The notes under the pieces were generated by a model. That model saw only the letters and a list, made by a program, of their open reading frames with translations, was not told the origin of the DNA and made no database searches. A program made the translations under genes and the position numbers. DNA of 64,000 nucleotides from Trichuris trichiura. Taxonomy: Eukaryota > Nematoda > Enoplea > Trichinellida > Trichuridae. Below are positions 1 through 26,684 of the stretch, piece after piece. Within the stretch, counting starts at the first letter, position 1, and every line of letters starts with the position of its first letter. The stretch spans positions 5,642,001 to 5,706,000 of the forward strand of contig JBAJFE010000014.1 of NCBI GenBank assembly GCA_037903355.1. Reading direction: 5' to 3'.

Positions 1-3000
1 TTCGTTTGGTGGTTTCTCTGATTGAAACACTTTTTCGTCATTGAACATGACCCAGCGTCCATCTTTCAGAAGATGGCATACATAGTGCCCACTGTGCGCA
101 GATGGTCCAATATGACTGATGAAGCCACGAAGCTGGTATACGCCACTCCCATCACTAAATATCTCTTTACGGTTGTTGTCAACAGATTGCTGAGTGGCCG
201 GTAACTCTGCCGCGTTTTCGTTTTGCTCATTATTGCTGAGCAGCCATTGAACTGCGCTTTCCAGGTTGTTAGCAGTTTCTAAAAGCGCTGTACGTACACA
301 CTCTACAGGGAACCCCATATCAGTAAGCTGAGAAACCAGAGTTGGATCCACTGTTGACTCATTGCTCTCAATGAACAATTTACCAGAATGAGGTCCACAA
401 GCACGGAAACTACTCAAATCCAGAATTTCAGGAATCTTTATCGAAACGTCCAACTTGATTGGACGCCAGTTTTCAGCGAAGGAAAATTTCCTTACCTGAA
501 TCCACAGCCAGTCGGGAAAAGTGTTAAAACTTAATTGTTTTAACATGATAGACCTTTTGTCATTACATGAATTATTTGAGCTTTCCAGCATCTCCGGCTC
601 GTTAAACGCTTGAAGGCAACGGAACAGTGAAACTCGTGGTCGACGTGGTCCTTTTACTTCATTTAAATGTGGTATTTCCGCTTCATCATCAACAGCAAGT
701 GACTTATCTTCAGCCTCAATGCCATTTGCCATGTTTCCAGCTCCTTCCAACGGGACAGGTAAGGACAAGATAACTTCTGGACGCTGGTTGTACTTTACAT
801 CTTCACAATCAATGCGAGACAATCGTTCTTCAAGACAGAAGCGCCAGCTGCGAACAACGTCCAATGAAAAGCTGCGGTGCAACCCGCATTGGTTATTCTC
901 GATTTTTTCAAACAAAAAACGCATGAATTCTTCAACGTCTTGCTGGCGGTTGCTCGCAAATTCCGCGTTACCACGATTGATTAACAGACGGAAAGAAGCC
1001 GGCCTGATACCACTGTCTAAACAGTCTTTGTAAAGATGTCTAAAAAAAGAAACTTACCAAAATGATCTTCTCTGGAATAGTTTCCTGATTGTAAACCGCA
1101 CAATAACTTTGCCATCTGCACATTGAAGTCTTCAGTAGGAAGGTACTCACAAGAGTTGAATATCTTTTTGGCGTTATCTACATAAACTGTACGGACACTC
1201 GGGATTAGCGCCAAGGCTTGCATAACTGAATTGAGGTAACACGAGTTTCCCATATTGACCATTCCCGTAAGACCAGGGCCGAACAGAGGGACCAACTTAT
1301 GCCCTTCTTCCTGAATTTCACGATATTCCCACTTCTGATTGTAATCCAGTTCCAACTCAATCATAGATTTTTCCGTCTTTTGCATGGCTTTAACGTCTAT
1401 ACCAAAGTGCATAAGATGTTTCTCTAGCAAAGGATCATTCACCTAGAGTAAGTTTCAAGATTAAATAAACGTTTGCAAGCATTATGCCGTTCGAATAAAA
1501 GCAACAAAAGTTTTTTAGAAGTCTGGTAATTTGAAACTTCAAATAATATACCGTAATTAGGCTAGTGCGTAAGTTCGTCCGGTTAACCAGTCGCTTCAGA
1601 AATTTCAGTTAGGATGCAAAAACTAACTCTGTGCAGCTTAAGCGTAATTCAACCGAACAACTGTCTCAAATTTGCAAAAAGATTCTAGTTTCATTCGTTC
1701 ACTCGTCGCTTTTCTGTCATTTTACGACGCACCCTAACAAGATCGACTCTCGGTATCCCACACTTTTGTTCTCTAACAAAGGAAAGACAGCTGCAGAAGA
1801 CGTAAAAAGTTTGTGCGACACTTCGAGTAATGTTGCATTGTCTGGAAGCAACTGCGAAAAGTGGTACAGGCGCTTCCAGAATGGGAACTTCAGTCCTTAT
1901 GAGCGACAGAGGTCAGCCGCACTAGAGAAACTGAACGTGGACGGTTGCAGGCCTTGCTTGACCAAAGCGCTGTCATGAGAACCCCGGAACTCGCAGAGGT
2001 GCTTGATGTGAGCCATGTGACTGTTAGCCGCCGGCTCGGATCCATAGGTACAATACAGATGTACGGGAAATTAGTATGTCTGTTGACTGAAACCCACGTG
2101 AAAAAATGCTTCGAGGGTTGATACACCTTGTTGAATAAACATTGAGAAAAGAGCTTCTGGCAGATCGTCATGAGAAAAAGGAAAAATCGTGATAAGTATG
2201 TTCTGCGCGATAAAAAACAATGAGTTGGTTCTGGACGAGCGGTCCACGTCAAAGGCCAACATCCACTGCAGGAAGTTCTCACGTGTATTTTTTGGAATGA
2301 AGATAGCTATGTTCAGCCTGCTGCAATCAGATGAGATGGTGACAGCACATGTCTATTGCACGCAACTTAAAAAGTTCACATAAGCTTTGCAGCAGAAGAG
2401 GCTTAAGTTTGCGTGGAAGAAGAACAGTGTCTTCTTCTTGCACGAGGTGTTGCTTCAGTGACAGCATATGCACCTGAACAGCTCGCTTGTAAGAAGCTGC
2501 CACATAGTTCTGGCAGATCAGGCGCCCAGGTGATTACCATCCATTCCAGTCAACGGAGCATAATCTCGCTGGTCAGAGCTTCGAAGAATTGGTGGAAATC
2601 AAAAAATAGGTAGCAGTTCTTTGAACCAAAGCCAGCCAGCCAACTTTTGCCAACGCGGTGTCCATAAGTTTCCACGGCGTTGACAGAGGGTTGTTGAAAA
2701 GAATGGAAACTAATAACATCTTTAGTAAGTTACGTTGTTGCAACTTGACTTCATGAGTCTCTCACATTGTCAAAAAACCGCATGAACATTTGCACAAACC
2801 CAACCCGAAGGCTAGGCAGACGTTTGCGGCTACCGTGGCGCAAACCGTATTGGAAATGCGCGACGGCTGCGGCAAAACTCGGAAGGTTACAAAGATTCCC
2901 TTTGAATAGAAGTTACTTCCAACTGGAAGCGAAACAGGTAGCTGCAGCAAAAGGACTATTATTAGTCGTGCAGCGTAGCGCCCTGTAAACAGACTTTCAT

Positions 3001-5298
3001 AATGGTCTTTCAAAACTTTACGGTTTATGTAAAGAAGGATAGTTCTTATTCGATTATTTACACGCAGTTTCCGGCGTCCTCCTGATCCTGAAAGTAACAT
3101 CTAAAAAGTTAAATAAAAACGCCCTTTCCGTATACGAATAAGTTTCATAGGTTGAGATATAAGTCTTGTTGGCATTTGCAAGCACATTTTAAAATCAAAT
3201 AAGCTTACAATGGCCAAATATCAATTGGTCAGATATGCGTAATTGTTGCTTATAATCTCAAATCATCTATTGGACAAGTCCATGATACCGTCGCTGCAGA
3301 AGAAAGCAGGCTTGGGTTGAAAACGCTGATACCATGCTTTCCGTATCACCATTGTCTTTAAATGTTTTCCAAGCGAGTTGGTTTTTGAGAAAACAGAAGA
3401 AGCGGTAGCCTGACGGAGCAAAGTCCGTGGAGTATGGCGGATAGCACTTTAATTCTTAGCCGTAGCTCAAAAAGCCAGTGAGTACGTTTGCCGGCATGCA
3501 GTCTCCGTCTGACACGCTGGAAGATAAATTGGCTTTCCTGAAAGCGGTCTCGATCGAGTTCGCGGCTAAGTCATACCAGCCGGTTAGCATACACTTCAGC
3601 CGTTACCGTTCTCCCTTCTGGAAGTACCTCCCAATTACCAATGCCATGTAGACTCTATTAAACGCAGAACAAATGCTTTTTCTAAAGTCCACTAACTTTG
3701 ACTTCAGTTGACGCTGCGGTGCCTGTGAGAAACCAATGACGAGTCCGATTTGGACCATCACGGAAAGCCCGAGATTCATCTCAATGATGGGGCAGTCCAA
3801 CTATAATAACCTTCGACGCTTCGAGAAAAATTCCGTATAGCAGCCAGCACTTCAACTCTTGCTCTCTTCGGTCAAAATCGCGGAGAAACGAAAGCCGGTA
3901 ACGGTAACGAAATGAGGTTTTTCCGAACTACGTTCCGTAGTCATGTGGAAACACGATAACGTCACTGATAACTGTCAAGTCGTTTATTCGCTATTCTTCT
4001 CAATCTCTACCTGCATCAAGACTAAACTCAAGCATGATGGATGACCGGACCATCGCCTATCCAAGATTCCAAATTTCCCATTCAAGGATTTTGTGAACCA
4101 TAGTTCTGCTGTGCGCAGACTGAGGACGTTTTCACCATATAGGAAGCAGGGTAGGGATAGCTTCCCATTTCAAAAACAAAAACTGGATTCCCTAACGGAA
4201 CTGGATAATTTCCTATTTCAAAAATACTCCATTATTTAGTCCGACTTATCCACGTGTCCGCAGCAATTTAGTTTAAATCTTATGCTGATAATGTAATGTC
4301 GGATATCGTTGCTCATGCTTTAACTTAACAAGAAAATATAGTTTTTATCAATAAGCTATGACATACTATTCTATTGATACTACTGCAAATCATCCTGCTT
4401 TCGCTTTCTACAGCTGAGACAAAAGAGGATGAATAAACGGCGAAGACAAAGATTTGTTTTTGAAAGTGTTGTGAAAATCAACTCACTAAGTCGTCTTCGT
4501 CATAACTGAATACGTCACCGCCTCGAGCAGATATGGTTCCAAGCTTAACTGCAAGAGGATAAGCCGTGTTACAGAAGTGATCCACAGAGTGATTGTTGCC
4601 CCCAGTTCCATCAAAATAACGTCGGCCGCAAAAAATCGTGCCATCACTAAGGTTCAACCAGAGATTGTCAGTCTTGTCACATCCAGGTTTCTGACAACGC
4701 CAGCCAGACGGTGGAATCATAGGAGGATTAGGCACCTGGTACAAATCTGTGTGAATTGTGTCTTTCAACATTGTTCCATCCCACGTGCCAGCAAGACTTT
4801 GCACCTCAAGAACACGGTAAGCAGACTCAGCTTCCATTAACTTTTTGCAACAATAAAGAAGCCCAGGACCCAAGGTAGACTCTGACAAGTGCAACGGAGT
4901 GAGTTCCGGATACACTGCAACGGTCCAATGCTCCTGCACATCATATCGCTTCTCCTAAACGCCAGAAATTTTTTTGTAATGGAGATTAAAGAGGCGTGAA
5001 GCTTGGTGTATACCATGAATCCTCCTTCGACCCCGATCGCAAGCTTTGTTATCTGCCTCGGCGGACCATCCTCCTCAGGCACTAATTCTTTTCGTTCACG
5101 AACATAATTCAGAAAAGCAAAATGTTTCTTCACAGTTACGTGATCTTGCAAATGTCTCTGACAAAAACCTACATGACAAAGGAGACATATGAACAAACCA
5201 CCTTTGTCCTCAGGCGAATCGTAGCAAAACGCGCATTCGTCTTTGAATATTCCTTGAGAAGGTGACGGCACAACGAATTTGATGTCGTCCGGATTCAT
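1..5298 (-). CDS. USP5: Ubiquitin carboxyl-terminal hydrolase 5 (isopeptidase T), 3' end cut by window edge
   Basis: Cysteine protease that disassembles unanchored polyubiquitin chains. Four exons: 5298-5014, 4954-4487, 1442-1058 and 1016 to beyond 1; introns are 59, 3044 and 41 bp, and the frame is kept throughout (718 codons in the window). Domains seen: N-terminal variant zinc finger region (KDECAFCYDSPEDKGGLF, then LAIGVEGGF), UBP zinc finger with GWRCQKPGCDK and CGRRYFDGTGGNNH (exon 2), and the catalytic Cys box NMGNSCYLNS (Cys about residue 319). These are followed by the QQDVEEFMRFL helix, one UBA domain (about 602-640) and the His box HSGHYVCHLLKDGRW near residue 690. Only about a dozen C-terminal residues should be missing. 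The ATG at 5298 was chosen because homology begins just after it, although the frame stays open to 5508. Family members usually have two UBA domains; I see one. Pecanex lies 345 bp upstream on the same strand. Confidence 0.93.
1560..2740 (+). mobile_element. Decayed mariner-family DNA transposon in USP5 intron 2
   Basis: Tc1/mariner transposase remnant inserted against the direction of USP5. The left end has a mariner-type terminus (GGCTAGTGCGTAAGTTCGTC, at 1560) directly after a TA. Translated fragments in shifting frames follow mariner order. The N-terminal helix region reads GKTAAEDVKSLC and CEKWYRRFQNGNFSPYERQR; the second HTH reads RTPELAEVLDVSHVTVSRRL (1978-2040). A C-terminal FFEPKPASQLLPTR-like tail lies near 2630. 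Several frameshifts and stops make it inactive. The right terminal repeat is not recognisable, so the right end is approximate. Confidence 0.8.
3190..3960 (-). mobile_element. Second, truncated mariner-family transposon, opposite orientation
   Basis: On the minus strand, shifting frames give the C-terminal half of a mariner transposase. A TVTAEVYANRL segment near 3600 matches the usual T(V/I)TAEVYxxQL stretch. A PPYSTDFAPSGYRFFCFLKN segment near 3390-3450 corresponds to the HPPYSPDLAPSDYHLF catalytic region. A LAWKTF...ACFLLQRRYHGLVQ tail lies near 3250-3370. The N-terminal half and both terminal repeats are not visible. It lies in the same USP5 intron as the element at 1560 but reads the other way, and is also a pseudogene. 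Confidence 0.7.
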
Positions 5299-5643
5299 CT
5301 TTGGCTTTCCTAGCGTGTACCAATTCGTAAAGCGAAATATGCCGCTGAAGGCTCTGAACTTTACCTTATTCAAGCTCGCGCAGAAGTAGAAGAAAGCCAC
5401 CACTCTACCTACGAGCAATGGAATTTTGCTGAACGATAAATTTGATTTGATGTACAGGTCAAGTAATGTACGGAGCGTAAGCCAGGCAAAAATGAAAACA
5501 GATCGCATGTTTCAGGACAACGCTTTATCTAAGAAACGCTTGCAAATGACAATAACAACGGTCGGCTAAGGGATACGTAAAGAATTGATGCAATCATAGA
5601 GAACCTACGAACTGCAGCAATTGTCGGTTCACTTTTTAGGTGC
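5299..5643. other. Short interval between pecanex stop and USP5 start
   Basis: 345 bp separate the pecanex stop codon from the chosen USP5 ATG. On the minus strand an open frame starting at an ATG at 5508 runs without a stop into USP5, adding 70 codons with a hydrophobic beginning (MRSVFIFAWLTLRTLL). This extension has no resemblance to USP5 N-termini that I know, so I treat it as 5' UTR. I see no clear polyadenylation signal for pecanex here. Confidence 0.5.
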
Positions 5644-19963
<14,320 letters not shown>

Positions 19964-19974
19964 ATACGGCTCAC

Positions 19975-22900
19975 TTATTTGTCACCGTAAATTGACAGCA
20001 GATTCTGCGTTAGTGCATACAGTGGCAATCCCATTACATTAAAAAAGTCACCATGTATTTCTTTGATCAAAGCAGCACCGGCACCTTGAATACCGTAGCC
20101 ACCGGCCTTGTCGCTAAAAAACGGCTGCTGCAGCGAAATATCAATCTTCGTACTTTTACTTACAAGGGTTCTCTTGTTGCTATGTAGGCATTGATAATAT
20201 CTGCTGTCAGACATCCAAGATGTACTTTTGTATCAACTGAAAACTTCGCAACGACATTGGCTAAAGTTAGCTTTATGTCATTTTAAGACGCTAACATTGA
20301 CATACCTTCATCAATATCGCTTTCAAGAAGAACGGTACCGGTGAACACTTCGTGCACTTTATCATTGAGTCTGAAACCTTATATTATTTAGAATAAGAAA
20401 AAATAGAAGAAACAGAATTGAAGAACAAAAATAGCAACAGCTTCGACACGCAAAAGCATCGCTTTGCTGAGCGTCCTCGAACTGCACTTTATGAATCAAA
20501 GTTTCAACTACGCAAGTATTGCCTTATGGGAATAGGATTAAAAACTTTTATGAAAGGCAATAAAACAGCGTTGCTACTTAAGCCGAGATGAAAACTGCTA
20601 TGATTGATGTTCAACGAGGTATCTTCCGAATACGCAATAAGAGCGCACCGCATTATTGAACTAGCACATTCAATTCCGTCATTACGCCAACAATAACGGC
20701 AATGTTACGTACATTTCACACTGATTTTTTGGCTAAGAATAGAAATAAACTCTTTTAGAGAGAGAAATATTTTGCTGCATCATCCCCAGCTGACTTGCAC
20801 TCCAAACTAGCACAGCTTTTTACAATAACAACATATCGCTCTACCTTAAAGAATGGATATGTTTATAACAGCCTCATGCAACAATTCTTTCTCCATGGCA
20901 GACAACCGTTTGGAAAATAGTTGTTGAATCCGAAGCTTATGGGACTGCTTAATCACATCTTCAGCGGAGAGTCAACTGATTATGCAGGCATTAAAAGCAT
21001 TGTCTTTAACGGCCTGCTGAAACTTCATAGCCTACTGTAGGCTGAGTACGAACTGGGAGTTGATTGTGTATAATATATGGCTATATTAACTCGTTTGGTA
21101 TAGAAGCTTTGTTAGTGCAAAACTTTCGCGTGTTTCTTGATCAGCGCTAATTTAAAAGTATTTGGCTGACACTGATACTAATCTGAATTGGAATATTACC
21201 ATACAGTTAGTCGCCTTCAGTTTATGGATTTACGGAATTGAGGTTAAAACAGTAGGCCAGTTTTCCGCTGGCATTGAGTGCCAAGGTGCACCAAAAGCAT
21301 TGCATTAATAAAGCCTCTAAACAAATCGGGTTAATAGAGCAGTGTAACAGATATAATGGAATTTATAACCTATTTACAAAAATGCCAACTAAATGGAATT
21401 CGAGTAAATAAATAACCCAAATCGGGCTAGACAATAAACGTGCAACTCATAGCAATGGAGCTGCAATGAACAGTGACATTGAAAAGTTGGAACAAGCTGA
21501 TCCGTCTCTCGTTTTCATACGTCACTTTATATGTATTTATGTTCAGCGGCCCAAAATGGAAACCGTTTGCAACAATCCACACAGCACAACAGAGATTCTG
21601 TAGGAACGGTTTCATAAACACATCATTCATAGTTGGGATTGCCGTTACCACACATCTGGACGAAGACTTACTTCGTAGCATAAACCTGCTTTACACAGTG
21701 GTAAGTATACCCGACTTGCGCTGAACAATAAAAGCATAGAAACAAGCACTCTCTTCCTAAATACTGCTCTTGAGCACAATTCTGTATACCCATGATTCGA
21801 AGGTAACCGTACGGTCAAGCTGCCATTGCGTTTAAAGCCAGTTGGACACATTTAAGCAGCAAACGGGGATATACAAAAAAAGGAAAGAAAATTTTAAGAA
21901 ACGTTGATTTGTTCATCTGTATCAAATGGGTAATTCACTACTTCTTTAAAAAAAGGTTATGTTGTGTTAATACGTACTCGAACAAGGGTCTTACTGTATG
22001 TCCATCAGCTTGAAACCTGCGTCCCTAACAACCTCACTTTCCCTAGTTCCACAAAAGCCATGTTCTAAGTTTTGCTGCATAAGTGAGCAGCTCATCATAA
22101 TGGATGTACAGAGTCGGTATCCCAAAAAAGGCGGGACAAATGCAATGCAACGTGTAAGTTTACACATCTAATTTTACTGAATGTAAATACTAATTCTACA
22201 CTGATAGAAAGACAAGAATAGCCTTGAAAATTACTGATAATGAAATTATTCACAGGGTCAAAAGTCGTCATTAAGATTACCCAAGCAAGCACTATTAAAA
22301 GTACACAACCACGTCAACGGAAGGATACTGGAAAGCCTTTAAAGAATATACGTACTCAGAAATCATCTGGTAGGCATCCTCAGCGTCCAATGGTTTTTCG
22401 TATATCTTTCCTTCACAGTACACTATCGTGTCGCAAGCGATGATGACCTTCGAACCAGACTGAAACAAAGTAGCATCTATAACTTACGAAGGAACATTAA
22501 TTTGTAAAAATTCTGTAAAAGTGAATTACCAGTACAATTTTTCATATTCCCATGGACAATAGAAAAACATATATACACATCAACAGCTCCCATGTGAAAA
22601 AGCTACATTACGGGAAGGTTGAACATTTGATGCTTCTTAACGGGTCTATGGGTTATCATTTCATGATGCAGTTTCTTCCTTACAGCTTTATGTCCTGTCC
22701 GTTGATGGTTTCTGAAATAACCGAAGCAAAGGCCCTATCAACGGATGGAGGAGCAGTTAACAAGAAAAAATTCAGAACGAGCTAACACTTTCGAAGCTAA
22801 CAGCGATGATGGTAATGTTGTTACCTTTACATTCTGTGAACCAGGGACATTACCATCATCGCTGACGACGGGGACATGGTTGGTCCCAAAAGCTTCGAAA

Positions 22901-24231
22901 GTGTTAGCTCGTTCTGAATTTTTTCTTGTTAACTGCTCCTCCATCCGTTGATAGGGCATTTGCTTCGGTTATTTCAGAAACCATCAACGGGCAAGACGTA
23001 AAATCGTAAGGAATAAACTCCATCATGAAAAATAAGGGAAGGTAACTCATTCTCACCTTTAGCAAAGCGGACATGCTTCAAAAAAGGCTACAAAAATCAA
23101 GACTTCCCAGAAATCATAGCCTGCTTTGATAACATGGAAGCACGGGCTAATGATAACTTTTCCCGACCAAATGAAGCCAGCCGACAAAATGCGACAATCA
23201 TCCTGTAAATTGTTCTCTTTCTCGATTCAAGAACTCAATATGCAATCAATTGGCAGAAGACAACAAATAGGTGCGTGCATCATTTACTACAAAGAGTTGT
23301 AAACTTCAATGTGCGAAATTAAAAAGCAAACCGAATTCAGAACAGGCCCGCTCAACAGTAACACATCTCGTACGCTCAACTTAATCTTTTCTCATGGATA
23401 ATTTTTCTTTCTGCACATTCACATTATACCTTCGTTTTCGAATTTGGATGTACTTAAGAACTCTTACTGAGTAACTTTAATAGAAATCAATGTCTTTTCA
23501 AGACAGAAGTGAAACATAATCAATCACCATGTCGCAGAGAGAACCCAATGTTCGAAAACAATAACTGAATTTGTTCGAGTACCACAAAAATAAAGGCTAA
23601 AACCAAATAATCGCGATAACTAGCATTGGCTTCATTTCTTTGCATGCTGACAACGGGAAGAAATCATCTGCGCAAGTTTTATGAATCAATTCACAATAAA
23701 TGGTCTTGTCTTAGCAATCTAACTTCCCTCAAGCACACAAAACATCGGTCATAGAAGATTCTGAAACGACAATCTCTCGTTACCAAACAATTACGTCTCC
23801 ACTGTCGCCTATTTCCTAAATCATTAAAATTTCCTTGAAACTGATTTTCAAGAACACAAAATGGATACGGCAATCAGATGAAAAAAGATAAAAAGTCTAG
23901 TAAAAAGAACATCTTTTACGAAAGCATTGACATAAGGTCAGAATTCTCACCTCTCTGTTCAGTTGCTCACAAACGCCAGTAGCTTTGCAAAGCGCGTTTT
24001 CCACAGCGTATTCTGCAGGACTATTTTTAAACTTTTCCTTGTCCAAATCCTCTGCGAAACTGGATGTCACGACGCGAAATGGAAGTCCCTAAAACAAAAA
24101 GCCTATACCTTCTTTCAGTCACAGAAAGGGTCATTGCTCACAAGCTTACGTAAAATTTCTTCTCTTCTAGGGGAAGCACTACCCAATATGATTTCTTTAT
24201 TGTGCAAACCAGGAAGCAATGCTGAGAACAT
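19975..24231 (-). CDS. Maf/Ham1-superfamily nucleotide pyrophosphatase (Maf-like, ASMTL N-domain type)
   Basis: Cytosolic house-cleaning nucleotide pyrophosphatase that hydrolyses non-canonical or modified NTPs such as dTTP/UTP derivatives. Exons: 24231-24142, 24088-23951, 22459-22356, 20370-20306, 20260-20164, 20113-19975. They sum to 633 nt (210 aa), the usual Maf length, and every junction keeps phase. Motifs in order: N-terminal [20 protein letters not shown] (substrate loop), [17 protein letters not shown], the IIACDTIVY catalytic Asp motif, [25 protein letters not shown], and C-terminal [17 protein letters not shown] with [11 protein letters not shown]. All key residues (SxSPRR, DTxV, KP, DKAGxYGIQG) are present, so it looks active. 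Introns are 53, 1491, 1985, 45 and 50 bp. The long third-exon-upstream intron holds the 292-bp hairpin. The stop codon lies 11 bp before the pecanex ATG. Confidence 0.93.
22699..22990. repeat. Nested near-perfect long hairpin in a Maf intron
   Basis: The outer arms 22699-22798 and 22891-22990 are reverse complements with one mismatch in 100 bp. Between them a second palindrome has 18-bp perfect arms (22801-22818 and 22847-22864, CAGCGATGATGGTAATGT). Outside the core, homology between the flanks continues, more diverged, to about 22660 and 23030. Open frames on both strands give nearly the same peptide, a result of the palindrome rather than coding. Probably a recently formed foldback or MITE. 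Confidence 0.9.
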
Positions 24232-25762
24232 CAACGTCGAAAAAACAATACAACCAGGTGGTGCGTCATCCTGTAATACGAAACTTTCGGTAGGGAATCA
24301 ACTATAATAAAGTAGCCACAGGAAGCAATGGCCGAAATAAAACCGCCTGGTTTAAATTAGAAAAACTGAACAAACTTACTGGATAAGGCTTGCTTTTCAC
24401 GTCTCACGAGATGCATAGTACGAAATTAAAAGATTGGAACTGTTATATATGCACTGTTGTTTCACAAAATTTTATATTTACGGAATACTTAAAAGTAAAC
24501 ATTGCAAAGAAACTATTACGCATCGAAAACTACGACAAACTGCGCGCACTGTCACGTGGAATAAACTAAACAACTTCTACCGATCCTACAGAATCCTATC
24601 ACAGGCATTTACAAGGCTTATACAGTAAGCCGTAAAAGACAAGGATGTTTGAACATTTGTCTTATTAATCATTCGAATACAAAAGTGCTTAGAAAACTCT
24701 CTCATCAAAATAGCGCAGTGATATGTGCACAATATCAGACAATTTTATGCAATAATTTTAAAAGACTTTAGCAATTTTAAGACGGAATGACACGATGGGA
24801 ACATCCGAACTTGGCGCGGGAATTCTGATTTGCCCGTTGCTGCTCCTGAAGCATCGGTTTACAAGCACATTATCTTGTTAAATACATGGCCAACTTACGC
24901 GCAGACTTAATATTCAAGGCGCAGCTGCACTTCCGTCAATCAACGGAATCCAAACGAACTGTTCGTGCAGCTATGGTCCGTCCGTTTCGTTTATCAACCG
25001 GATGATACATCACTGCACATCCAAAGGAAGGTGTAAATCTCTGGGAGGCAACATTCTCTTTTAAGTGATTACTGATTTACTGAACAGCTGCAACGGGTAG
25101 CAATGCCGTTGCTACTAGTATCGACACGCGCTTCTACCTTGAAGGATGGTTTGCTGTCAACTGGTGCTAACCTGTTTAACCGATATTTTGAAGTGAATTT
25201 TTTATAATATCCTTTCTTTTGCTGAATGCCGAAGTATTCAGCGTCTTAAGACTGCAAAACAGGTGAAACTGTTGGACAACAATACTTTCTTCGGCAATAA
25301 ATTCGCAAAGAATAATAAATACAGGCGTCCTTTATTTTAGCTATTCCATAGCGCAGCTGCAATGAGTACGTGGTTCTTCTACGAAATCGTCTGCTCATTT
25401 TGCACTTATCTTGTCCTTAATGTTAGGAACTACGTACCAGCTTCATGCACCCGGAATATAACGCACTTCTGATTTTATTAAACATTTTTTATCCGGCATT
25501 GTTTTCGGTTAACCGACTGGGAGACTCCTTGCGGCATGTTCAATGGGCGCCGTATCAGGGTCACAGCTCTGCATAGGTCTGACAACTGATCCGCAATTCA
25601 CTTTATATATTCGCTAGAAAGACTGTCTCTATGACACTGCTATCCCCACCGTCCACTTCTGCATGTCGAGAATCTCTGATACTTGTTTTTCCACAAATGA
25701 ACGAAAACGACTTCCACGTGACTTCAAACAGTGTGTAACACCACTTGAGAGTCAATCTAGAA
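24232..25762. other. Upstream of Maf; no gene recognised
   Basis: 1.5 kb between the Maf start and the hAT MITE. It should include the promoter of the Maf gene, but I see no convincing core promoter element. Only short unrelated frames occur. Confidence 0.45.
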
Positions 25763-26494
25763 CAGGGGTGGGGAAAGTCCGGCCCGCAAGGCCATTCCAT
25801 CCGGCCCGCGAGACCGTTTTCCGCCCACGCGCTGGGGCAACCACACATGGATGCGAGATTCAGTGAAATGTGATTGTAGGAGGTTATTTTTCATGAAGCG
25901 ACAAACGTACTTCATGTGAATCCTAGTAAAAACATAAATCTTGCGTAACAAGCAGGGAGCGGCGGGATGGCTCGGAAGACTGCGTTGCTGACAGCTCTCT
26001 GTCGAAAAACCGACATTGTTAGTCCTCGGTGACAAGCAGTAGGCGCCACTCCAGTGTGTGTGCGCGCATAAGTAGCGTGGACCATTGCTTTGTTAGAGAT
26101 AACGACTGTCCAGCTTGCTAGAGCACTTCTGCATTTTTTGTTTTCAGTAGTCATTGGCATTGTAGTCGTTCTCGCCTTCTCTCGCTATCATTCTCGTCGG
26201 TTTGCGCCGGCCGCCAGTCTTTTACGTCTTCGAAGTACAAAAAGGTTATTTCGTTCTCTGTAGTTGCGATTATGTTCTTGACAACTGGGTTGCAGAATTG
26301 CCTCAAAATTCTGCCTTTTATCTCGGAGTTTCCTCACCAGGGAAAAGCAGTTCCAAGCATCCCAGTAGGGGTGACTTAATAAACGTACATGCAAATAAAG
26401 AAGGCTGTTTTTCGTTTAAGTATGCTATACGGCCCGCGAACGGTCTTATATACGTCTAAAAAGCCCGCGGCACCAAAAAGTTTCCTCACCCCTG
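25763..26494. mobile_element. Non-autonomous hAT element with perfect 8-bp target duplication
   Basis: A 732-bp element starting CAGGGGTGGGGAAA and ending TTTCCTCACCCCTG. It is flanked on both sides by the octamer ATCTAGAA (25755-25762 and 26495-26502). Subterminal GGCCCGC repeats near both ends (CCGGCCCGCAAGGCC left, GCCCGCGG right) are typical of hAT elements of the CAGGGGT class. No transposase remains inside. It is a different family from the element at 7345. Confidence 0.9.
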
Positions 26495-26684
26495 ATCTAG
26501 AATGTGGTAGTGCCAAAATTCAGATTTAATTCGCGTGCGATTGCGGCTGCCATTCTTGTTGCCGAAACACCATCTTGTAGTTTCAATCGAGGAACTGTTA
26601 ACCGCCAGAGCGGTGCTACTTTAGCTCAGGCCATTACAGAAAATACGCGCCTATTTCTTTTATTCTTTTTGCAAAGGTAGCATG

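Noticed and set aside
2762..3100. 112-codon minus-strand frame between the two mariners
   Set aside because: Lies in a USP5 intron, matches nothing, and the USP5 exons on either side already join in phase.
22738..22959. Two overlapping open frames on opposite strands giving nearly the same peptide
   Set aside because: This is the automatic result of the near-perfect palindrome, not evidence of a gene.
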